Source of the DNA: Glossina fuscipes
Lineage: Eukaryota; Arthropoda; Insecta; Diptera; Glossinidae
Direction of reading: 5' to 3'
Assembly: GCF_014805625.2 (NCBI RefSeq)
Contig: NW_023998455.1
Coordinates: forward strand, 1,801,787 to 1,865,786
Length of the DNA stretch: 64,000 nucleotides
This document shows, piece after piece, positions 46,495 through 56,459 of the stretch. Every line of letters starts with the position of its first letter. Positions within the stretch are counted from its first letter, which is position 1. The notes below the pieces were generated by a model that saw only the letters and a program-made list of their open reading frames with translations, was not told where the DNA came from and did no database searches. The position numbers were made by a program, and so were the translations under genes.

Positions 46495-47080
46495 TGCGAT
46501 ACAATCAAATTTTGCGGATAATGGTTTACAACGACAACAACAGCAACGAAAAAAAATAAATTTCTTAAAAAAACCGCATAAACCGATAAAAAAGGAAAGT
46601 AATTGACTTCCGACGCTTGCACTATTCAAAGCAGTTAATAGCGCTTAGATGTTATATGCGGCGCGGCACGTGTCTTCAATTGAACAACAAGTGTTGAAAT
46701 GATATGACAGAAAGCAACTTAAGGGTCCACTAATACTGATATGTTTAACTTGTTAGAAAACGGATTTACATAAGTTGTTACATGAACTATTTTTTTTTTT
46801 TTCTTTTCATTCGTTATTACAAATAATTATCGATTTTTATTATTAATCGGTTTTCCATTTCCTACGTAATATATATGCACTTGAGCGAAAGATAAGATAA
46901 AAGTTTAGCTTTAGCAAGGGGAGGGCGAGTAAAGTAATTGGAAAAAAATGTTGATCTAAGTTTTTTTTTTTTTTTTGTCCGCAAGTGTGGCTTAATTCGT
47001 GAAACGTGTTAACACTTAATCGGCGCACGTTCTTTATTTACAAATTTTTCGCTTTAATTTTTTTTTAATGATATTTTCTT

Positions 47081-47114
<34 letters not shown>

Positions 47115-47520
47115 TTTTTTCTTTTTTCTTTTGTGATTATTTATAATATGTCACAACACTTGTTAATTGCCGGTTAAACAATGTAATGGTTGCGCTTTTA
47201 ACTTCCGCCGTTAACCGTTCGAGTTTCAATGTAAAATGTAATCTTAAAGCGAAGAGCAAAAGTAAACCAATACATCCCTTCCAACCAAAACCTAATCGCT
47301 GCTGCTATAAGAAGGGTTGTTATAACGTGTTCATGCAATCTAAGCAAGGATTTCTATATGGCGTCAGTTTTACATTGAATGGGTGGCGCTTATCATATCA
47401 ACTAACCAATCATATGTTTCGTTGCCGTATAAATCTCGTTTGCCTTCTTTGTAGATTTTCTTCTTTTCCTTTTTTGTTTTTTTATTTTTTTTCTTGTTGT
47501 TTGTTGTGAAGAACCTTTTA
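46495..47520 (-). promoter_or_regulatory. Fer1 upstream region with an E-box cluster
   Basis: On plus coordinates CACGTG is at 46,667, CAATTG at 46,677 and CAAGTG at 46,688: three CANNTG sites in 27 bp, about 170-200 bp upstream of the preferred start codon. Ptf1a is known to autoregulate through E-boxes, so an autoregulatory role is plausible, but no adjoining TTCCCA-type RBPJ site is obvious. A (TA) run lies at 47,091-47,111. No TATA box was assigned. Confidence 0.4.
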
Positions 47521-47529
47521 GTATACCCA

Positions 47530-48345
47530 TCATCGGAGGATGAGGAGCGTATTCATTTTGTCAAAATGTTTGCAACGCCCATAAGGAAACATTAGAGACC
47601 CCACAGCATATATATAATCTTGATCAGCATTTAATACGAAATTGATTTAAACACGTCCGTCTGTCCGTCTGTTGTATACATTCTCCTGGCTGCAAAAATA
47701 AAGCTAACGATTTTAAATTTGGCAAAAATATTGATAGTTCTTGCACGCAGATTGGTATTGAAAATGAGCCGAATTGGTCGGAGGATACGCCCACAGCACC
47801 AAGGAAACTGTGAACACCTCTGTTTTTCAAAATGAATAAAAATTTGGTGTTTTGCTCGTTACTCATAAACTATAGCGGACAAATGCATTAAAATTCTATA
47901 GGCGTTGCTCCAGTCTCTGTAGAAAAATGGAAAAAATTGACCCCGCCTACTCAGCATTATAGAATAGCAAAATTTGATTTTTTTTCTCCCATAAAATATA
48001 CAAAATCTTGGCCAAGTTAAAATTTCGAATGCACTTAGATATGTCCGTCCATATGTCTATCTACGCAACTGTGTAGTATTCGTGATAAACATTCTAGCGT
48101 TATCGAAAATGAAGATATCACTTACTAATTTGAGAGGGGGCCAAACTTTTCACAAGTCGCGCCTACAACGCCCACACAGCTATGCGACATACGCTTTTAT
48201 TTTGAAAAAGGAAACCTTAGCCGCTTCCACTCCATATTATAGAGCATTTAGAAAATACACTTTCTTTTCTTCTTTTTTTTGTCGGTTTAGAATAACGGTG
48301 ATGGGTATAAAAGATTCACTCACGACCGAATATAATTTTCTTATT
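47530..48345 (+). repeat. Type B element
   Basis: 'cctggctgcaaaaataaagctaacgattttaaatttgg', 'ttgatagttcttgcacgcagattgg', 'aaaatgagccgaattggtcggagg', 'aatgcacttagatatgtccgtcc', 'aaaatgaagatatcacttac', 'cctacaacgcccacac', and the end 'ctcacgaccgaatataattttctta'. The most complete type B copy in the window. Confidence 0.85.
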
Positions 48346-49100
48346 TGTTTATTTATTTATTTGTTTTTTTTTTGAAAATTTTCTTGATGCCTTTTTTTTG
48401 ATAATATTTTCCTTTATAGACTTTCATTATGTTTTAATTTCGTTTTAATGAGTTTAATATTATTAAATTTGTTTTTATCGTTAAATTTAATATAAAATAC
48501 TTATATATCAAGTCTCTGTATACTGTGAGCTGAATATTTCTAAGAGATTAAAGTGGAGAGTGGAGTTCTATTACAAGTCATAGAAAGTTTAATATTTAAA
48601 TGTTAAATAGGGAAATGTACCTTGTTCATGTTCTTGAAAATTGAGACCTGGGAGATAGGGCTACGCTTTTGTTATGACATCTTTCCTTTGCCAAAGTAAA
48701 TATTATATAGATTTGTAAAATATTTTCATTGCCTAGAAAGATTAAACATTTTTGCTAAGATCTTAGAGAGTCTTTCGACAGAAAGCATGCTCAACAGGAC
48801 CATTGTTTAACAAGCTGTTTAGCAGGTTTTAACATGCAAGCGTTTTACATCCCAGTAGCTTAGAGCTATAAGATAATCTCGTTTGCGAAGGTTTCGATCA
48901 TCAATTATTTGCGAAAACGTGCGACTAAGTTATTTTGACAGCCCAAAATCCGTGTCAAACTTTTGCTCGTTGGGTTTGGACAGGTTGCTCGACTATTTCT
49001 CTTGTCTATCTTATGTGTATTGAAGTCATAGATAGTCTTGCCAAAGTGACGATTTCCAGCCAAGATAGCCTATATATTTTAAGGTTTGCGTGTTCACTTT
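48346..49100. other. Gene-free AT-rich stretch
   Basis: No coding or RNA feature recognised. Confidence 0.5.
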
Positions 49101-49104
49101 CGCG

Positions 49105-49640
49105 GTTATAAGTAAGAAAATAGTATTCGGTCGTGACCGAATCGTTTATACCTCAATGAGCGTTATCCTAAAAAGACAAAAAATATAAAAGAAGTAAATT
49201 TTCATGGGCGCGGCTTACTTTCCTTTTTTCAAAACAAAAGTTTTTGTCCATTAGGCGTGTGCTGTGAACAGTCAAGCTCCCTCCCAAATTTTTAGGCGAT
49301 ATCTTCATTTTCGCTAACGGGAGAATGTTTACCACAATCACTCCATAGGTGCGCAATCGGATGGACGAAAATGTTTAGGTGAATTCCAAATTTGAAATTG
49401 ATCAAGAATTTGAGTAGTTTGTGGGGTTTTTGAAGTTGGTTTTGAAAAAAAATTAAATTTTGCACACGTTATAACATTGAGTAGGCGTGGTCAAATTTTT
49501 CATTTTTGTACAGGCGCTGCGGCGTCACCCATAGAATATGCATTAAAATTTTTGTACCTTTATCAGCAATGAGCAAAAAACCAATTTTTTATTCCTTGAG
49601 AAACTGATATGCTTGCAGTTTATGTAGTACTGCGGGCTAG
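49105..49640 (-). repeat. Type B element, minus orientation
   Basis: Begins 'aagtaagaaaatagtattcggtcgtgaccg', the reverse complement of the type B end, then 'gcgatatcttcattttcgctaacg', 'gaataaaaaattggttttttgctcattgctg' in complement, and 'gagtaggcgtggtcaaatttttc'. Confidence 0.75.
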
Positions 49641-51059
49641 TTAACAAGTAAACGTGCTTAATGAGTCCCTGCGAAAGTTCGGCTGTTCTACGAACTTTGA
49701 CTCAATCCCTAGTCAAGAGATCACGTAAGGGGTGAAAAGACGATTATGAATGTCGTTTGTCAGTGGGCTTTGGTTTCTCCTCGCCGTCGCAAAGTGGTAT
49801 AGCATTTAATCATTAGAAATTGTACTAAGCCGTAGCAAGGGTATATTGGTAGCCCTTAACATCTGCTTAAGCAAACAGATTTCCTCTGGCGCTCGCGAAA
49901 TATGCAAATCTTTTACAGGATCATATCTTATGGCACTCATCAGATCCAATGCGAATAAAACTTTAATTTAATCGCTATTCATTACATAACAAATGATGGT
50001 GAAAAGCAGATTAGCATTCGAGGCAGCTAAAGGAGGAAATTGTTATCACTGCCTCTAACCGTTGACTCGGATATTTCCCTAAAATATCTTGAAAGGCAGC
50101 TTTACATCAAAATGAATTTGCTTTACCTCATCACCGGGCAAAGCCATCACATTTCTCTTTAGCTCTAACACTCAAAGGCTCTTAATACCCTAAAGCCGCG
50201 AAAAAGCATAACGACTTTGACGAAATATCATTCTTTAAAAACCGTAGCGGCACTGTTGAAAACTTTTTACGGTTTTATGGTCTGTCGCATCTCAAAGGGT
50301 TAATGAAGTAAATAATTGAGAAATATGATAAAAATCATTAATCTTACTCAGAATTTCAACATTCTGTTCGATGTTTTCAACGCTGTGTGTTTGTTTTTTA
50401 AAAACTGATTAATGAATTGTTTGTTGCATAGTTTGGTGAAATTTTCTTTAAAACCTTGAATAGAGAAAGAAAAAATATATAAATAATACTTTCTGTAAAT
50501 AAATAAAATAAAATTAGAAAAAAAAAAACCGTTATATAGAACGGTTGTAGAGCAACAGTAGCTATGAAAGGGAAGAAAGAGATAATTCTTTGATCAATAA
50601 CTGGGATTGGTTTTAAGCAATACCTATTGGTTTATTATGGGTTCACTTTTGCCCTAGACCTTGCACTTGATGGTTTGATTCAATAGAAGAGAAACCCGGG
50701 AATTCTTTTACTCTGTTTCCTAAGTTGTACTGAACTTTCAGTTTAGAAACTCACATGTCTTCAATGTCAACGGACACAGTTAAAAGCCAACCAAGGTGAG
50801 TCCACAATTTGGGCTGTTTCGTATAACAAATTCTCAAATCGTTATGAAAATAATTTGGACTAGACACGATATCATTAATAATCAGTATATTGTGTGAATG
50901 AAGTTTTGTTATGATTTGGAATTACATACTCCACGCAAGCGAGCCACGGATAGAGTCTATCTAGTGAGTTACTGATGTCGATTCTTAGGAAAACAGATTA
51001 GCGCTACTGTTCTATTTTAAGTATTTGCTTCTTAGTGAACTTGATAATTAATCAGATCA
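49641..51059. other. Gene-free stretch
   Basis: No supported coding, RNA or named repeat feature. Confidence 0.5.
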
Positions 51060-51840
51060 GATGCACTATCTTTGTTATATCCTACGCCGCTTGTGATATC
51101 AGCTGCATTAATTATGTGCAGAGTTGAGATAGACCCACTTTCTATTACCCGAAAAACGATTCTGAATTGATCTAAGCCTGTCAGTCCGCCCATACATCCG
51201 TTTGTCTGTCTGCCAATTTTCGAAATATTTTAAGGAAATTAGAACACTGACCTGCTTTGACACAGTGACGAATGATGACTCGCATCGGTCCGTTTTCTCG
51301 ATACGAAAATTTTCAAAATTTTTTGACAAAAGTGGCTAAGTATTAGTAATAGTAGTATTTCGGCATTCTAAATTGGTATGACAACTTTTAACCGGCTGGG
51401 GCAATTTTTGAATTCCCTCTCATATAGCGAAAACTGAAGTTCTAGCGCCAAAAAGTACAATTTTCAACCCTTTATGATATAAATGATATCATAATAGTTA
51501 TTTAACATAAAAAAATTAACTGTACCAAACTTGGATCATCTCGACCTATTTTTTGAATCTTACCAAAATAAGGATCTTCACGAAAATTGATACTTTGTAG
51601 AGCAGAAAAGTGCAAGTATTAATATATGGTGATGGAAATCGACCCATAACAGTAATTTCACAAAATTGGGACCATATACGTCTATTTTTGGATCCTGCCC
51701 TATGTAAGGCTTCAACTTGTACCACATTACGTTGCACTTTGCAACCGATTCCCCATAAATACGCAGATGGAAATAAGCCCTTATATAGAAAAATAAGAAT
51801 CATGTTACATAATGTGATATAGAGTATTTAATAGTCGGCC
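51060..51840 (-). repeat. Type A-derived element, minus orientation
   Basis: 'gttatatcctacgccgcttgtgatatc', 'gttgagatagacccactttctattacc', 'aaaacgattctgaattgatctaagcctgtcagtccgcc' and 'tgtctgtctgcc'. The 3' side contains 'aagcccttatatagaaaaataa'. The right part (51,400-51,800) is also seen in the 58,420-58,945 and 61,990-62,170 copies ('gaaaactgaagttc', 'aaaaagt'), implying a longer type A variant. Confidence 0.6.
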
Positions 51841-52094
51841 TTACCTGTTTATTTTCACTATGTCATTCCACAAATATTTCAAATTAATTTTTTTCCGCTT
51901 AACTTTGACAGATACCGCCTGTCATCTTTTCCTTAACTTACTTTGTTTAATAGAAATTAAACCTAAAATGTAGTCCCGTAGTTTAAATGAATAAATAAGG
52001 AAATCGACTATAATTTCTTGTTACAAATCGCATAGAAATATGAATTAAAATATGTACAATGTGCTGCAAGTATAATATGACAAGTTTTCGATAT

Positions 52095-52830
52095 AACGGT
52101 TAAGTTGGATTTCAATTAATTTTCTAGTGGAATGTCATGCACTAGCGAGCGCTGCTGAGCATTAAATGGTTCGATCAAAGCCTCTCTATGAACATGGTTT
52201 CCGTTTTACTTTTTGAGTGCCTCCACTCCGAGATTGCTGGTGTATTTAGTTCAACGCCAAAAGTTTGGCATCTAGAAAACTAAAGCATATATATTCTTGA
52301 TGTAACGATTAAACTTTTAATTGATTCGGATATATTCGTACGATATGTATATATGACCATTTGTTTAGTTGAATGTCATACACCAGCCATGCCGGTGAGT
52401 ATTTAACGATTCTTTCAAAGCCTTTATATGTGTACGGTTTCCGTTTTTGTGTGCTCTCCACCGCGGGACTGGTGGTGCATTCCATTCATCAAAACGTTTA
52501 CAACTAAAAGAAGGCCAAACGAGGTCTATAGAGCATATATATTCTTCATCTACTGATCAAATTCTGAACTGGTTCAGACATGTTCCCACAACGTATATAG
52601 TATGACATTAAATGAGGCTTTGACTACTTTTTGAGTGGAATGCCACATACACACACACGCAAACGTATTAAATGATCCCATCGAAGCCTCACACGCATGG
52701 TGCCCGGTGTTGACCCCCTTCCATCCTCGCCATGAATAACTAGAAGTAGATCTCATAGAGTTCTTAGAGCAAACATATTTTTAATCTACTGTTCGACTTC
52801 TAAATCAATTCAGATATGTCCCTCCGTCCG
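52095..52830. repeat. About 240 bp degenerate tandem repeat, three copies
   Basis: Each unit contains 'agtggaatgtcatgcaccagc', 'tattaaatgatt.ca.caaagcct', 'acggtttccgttttt', 'ctccaccg', 'aaaacgttt', 'gagcatatatattcttgatctac.gatcaaa' and 'ttgattcagatatgttc'. Units start near 52,130, 52,370 and 52,635. Units differ at roughly a quarter of positions. Confidence 0.75.
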
Positions 52831-53049
52831 TTTTTGTAATATCTTTGGTAAGCTCTTTTCTTATCATAATAAGTAAGATTTTGATTTTCAATTTGAATAG
52901 CCTAACCGTCGGTACTGAAAATGGTATAAATTTGTTAAAGAACACACCGACTGTGCAATACAGACAGAGAGAAGGCTTCAAAGCAAAACAAACTAACGTC
53001 TTTTACTCTTTATACTTAAGCTTTAATAGATATAACGGTTAAAAATTTC

Positions 53050-53215
53050 CCGACAAATACTTGCGATTTTATTGTAAAAAAAAAAAAACGACCACGCCCA
53101 TCCAATACTATAAGTATTGAAATTTCATATATTTTCCTGAGGTTTTCATCCCTTACACTTAGGCAATCTAGAGGCGTGTAAGGGATTCGACTTCAGCCGA
53201 ATATAATTTCCTCAC
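53050..53215 (+). repeat. Type B 3' end fragment
   Basis: 'acgaccacgcccatccaatactataagtattgaaattt' followed by 'gggattcgacttcagccgaatataatttcctcacttg'. Confidence 0.6.
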
Positions 53216-53831
53216 TTGTACGTCACGTTTTTTTTTGTGCTTTCGCCATAAGCAAATATCTGTAGGTATGCATGTGTATTTGCCGACTCATCATGAGGGT
53301 TTAATATAAACATGTTCTCGTTGTTGTTCTTTTCTGTGTGAATTATTATAATATGTTTTTTGTTTTTGTTATTTTTTTTTTTTTTTCTTCTATCTAACTG
53401 TAAAAACAAAATCTACTAACGTTGCCATAATAAACAATTTGTTATTTTTGATTGTGTGTTTGCCCATGTATGGTTAAGTGTGAGAGTGTCTTCCTAATTG
53501 CAGCTGTATAAACAAAATTAATAAAAAAATAGTTAGTTGTTCCGCGGCAGGTGATGTAAGTAAATTTTTGATTTTAAACTATAATTAGTAAAAAAATATT
53601 TTTTATATAAAAGTTAAGAAGAAAACTTAAATTAATTTGAAAGAAATAAAAATATAAAAATTTTTTTAACCACAAAAAAATAAAACATATTTTGTTGTAT
53701 ATGATTATAATCACATTATAATAGACAATCAAGCATGACCGCCCACTTTTTCATTAAATTGAAGAAAAAATAAAAAAATTAAAAAAAAAAACCTTTTTAC
53801 ATACATACATATATATAGACATATATATGGA

Positions 53832-53867
<36 letters not shown>

Positions 53868-54550
53868 TAGAGTAGAATAATAACATAATTCCTACATGAA
53901 TTGCGTACTCATTCCCTTGCGCCCCTTATAACGTTATTATTCTCAACTTATGATATCATAACAGACAATTGCTTTTTACTCATAAGGTACTCTCGCGCAA
54001 ATACACGCGAACGAGGGTAATAAGCAAAACGCCAGAGCCAGAGCCAGAGACTAGGGTTGATGTACACAAACAATAACAAACGCTCTTTATGAAAACGATT
54101 TTGAATTTTTTTATTTTTATTTTTTTTTTTTTTTTTAGACAGTTAAAGATCAAATAAGCTTATCGCACTCTTAAGATCTGTACGGATTTTATCTGAAAAA
54201 AAAACAAACTTTTCTATTGACATTAATTTCATAAACCTCTTCAAAATTTATGCCTCAGTTCATTTAATCTAAGATTTTTAATACCTTTCTATATGCTTAA
54301 TAATGAAATTCGTATGGTCGACCATGTAAATTTTCCCATCAATCCGAATGAAAGCATACTTACTTTTTACAGCTTTCTAATCATAAATCAGGTCGATGAG
54401 GTTCCTAGTATGACGTATAAATGTCGCCACTATTGACGAACCTATACGATGTTCCCATTATCTAGTTCAAAAAAACGCCAGACAGCATTCTACGTTGTTA
54501 TCACAAGCCAAATCCAAGATCTTCTCAAAATCTAAATACAGGAAAACTTG
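53216..54550. other. Gene-free AT-rich stretch with TA microsatellite
   Basis: A perfect (TA) run at about 53,831-53,863 with an ATAT-rich preface from 53,806, T homopolymers, and an imperfect 'gccagagccagagcc' repeat at 54,031-54,046. No coding feature. Confidence 0.55.
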
Positions 54551-54554
54551 AATT

Positions 54555-55200
54555 AATTTCGAAGAAGGGCGTAGGATATACCCATCTTTTTTCATTCAGA
54601 AACATTCTCTAATCTTAGCCTTTTCTGTCCGTCTGTCCGTGTCTATATGTGTAAATTTATCTTCAAGCTACACGTCGCAATTTTCAAGGAAGACCGCTGT
54701 TGAAATCGGTTCGAATCAATTCATTTTTACAACCACTCCCCTTATAACGCTCTATTTCGAAAAGTCGTTGTATGAAAATAAATTGCAATATTTAAAATTT
54801 TGCGACAAAACTCACTCTGTAACAGCATTTGGACGCTCTAAATTGGTATGAAAAATTCGTTTCACCTGAGGCAAGTTTTCCAGCCCGCTCGCAACCATTA
54901 TTAGGTAAACCGAATCTTTATATATTGAAATGGTATAACTTCATGGTGATAGTTCATAATACTAAATTGACATAGAAATCAGCCTTAGCGAATTTGAACA
55001 ACATAGATGTATTGTTTGGATACTACCGCATATAAGGATTCCTCTGATATGCCGGCTCTCATGGAAAGTATGCCCTTGCATGGAAATAATGTGTAACCTT
55101 TGGTGTACTATTATCAAAACGATTGAATAACTGCATTCGGCGAAGTGGGGTAGGTTATCTATCTAACACCCTCCTTACCTGACTATAATGCTTTTACTTG
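54555..55200 (-). repeat. Type A element (long variant), minus orientation
   Basis: 'gaagggcgtaggatatacccatc', 'ttttctgtccgtctgtccgtg', 'cgtcgcaattttcaagg', 'ccgctgttgaaatcggttcgaatcaattcatttttacaaccac', 'ggacgctctaaattggtatgaaaaattcg', and the end 'ctgactataatgcttttacttgtttttatt', which is the reverse complement of the type A 'aacaagtaaaaac..tata' start. Confidence 0.8.
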
Positions 55201-55454
55201 TTTTTATTAACTAAGGGCTTTCAATTATATATTGAAGGCCGAGTTTGTTCCATTTGTGTCTCCTATTTCTTTTCTTATTATTTTTCTTTTGTTTCTCTTT
55301 CTCCCTCTCTCTTTCTCTCTCTCTTTGTGACCGCTTAACCTAACTTTTTTTTTTCTTTTTTTTAATGTAACCAATCACGTATGTTATGTCTTCTCTGCGT
55401 ACAGAGTGGTGATATTTAAAACGGAGTTAATGAGGAGATAGTGACTTGCATAGT

Positions 55455-55605
55455 CGGCTTAGTTAATAAATGTTACGTCTTTACGGACTTAGCACTCATT
55501 ATAGCCACGACCAAGTAAAGATATCAAATCGCGTTCTAAATTGAACCCGCGAACATCGTCTTGCTAATCGTGGTCCTTATCTGCTCGGCTATTTGGCACA
55601 CCAGG
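55455..55605 (-). mobile_element. tRNA-derived SINE copy, minus strand
   Basis: On minus: 'atagccgagcagataaggacc', 'atgttcgcgggttcaatttag', then the tail 'gtgctaagtccgtaaagacg..catttattaac', colinear with the 10,745-10,912 copy. Confidence 0.7.
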
Positions 55606-56459
55606 GAAGGTAACCTAGCAAAGAAGGTCTGAGCTCGTTTGGCTTTCGTGTTTTTCTGTATATACATTATAGGTGAAAGAATATACATATATAAACTTTA
55701 TAAAAGAAAAACGGCATCAAAGAACGGGAATCGCCCTCTTTGACTTGGCTTTTTCAACCTTGGCAGATCTCAGCTAAAAATAAACCAAAACTATCGTTAA
55801 CCAATGTCCGTTTAGAGTAAACCGAGTACCAAATTACCACTATCTTATGTTTTACTATTCTAAGTTAGCCTAGCACTTCCTTAATCGAAATGTCAGATCA
55901 AAATAAGGGACGTTTTGGACTACTCACAATACATATGAAAGTTTTTATATATTTGGCGCTAATTCTAAATTAAATTATGTCAAGACAACATATTGACGTA
56001 CCAGTAAATGTAGCGTTATGTTCTCTATCGGTAATCAGTTCAAGGCTGAGATAGTGATTCTAATGCTAATTCTTCAGATAAAATTCTTTAGCGTTAAACA
56101 ATCATTTTTGCTTGAACACCATGCACATCATCGTTCCAAAACAAGATAGTCGACCTTTAGTGGGAGCAACCTTTCAATAGCCGCACAAATATACGATTTT
56201 CCACCGAATCATTTTGGGCCAAAGGAAAGCATGGTGGGTGCTCAGGACGACTAAGCGTTCAGGAGGGCCAAATACAGTTATATATGTAAAAACGGCAATC
56301 AACTATCTGGTTTACTAAAGTCCTATAAGTGCGATAAAATTGCTTTATCGATTTCAAGCAAGACCCTTTTCCAATTTATATGAAGAAACATTTTTAATAA
56401 AGAAATAGACTTTTCACGTATAATTTCAAGTTTATCTTAAAATATATTTAAAAAATTTT
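55606..56459. other. Gene-free stretch, includes the GNAT gene 3' flank
   Basis: No coding feature. No canonical AATAAA on minus was found in the first 100 bp after the GNAT stop codon. Confidence 0.5.

Noticed and set aside
46183..46622. Long minus-strand ORF in another frame over Fer1 exon 1
   Set aside because: It is an out-of-frame shadow of the Fer1 acidic exon plus the type B element; the other frame carries the correct splice phase into the bHLH exon.
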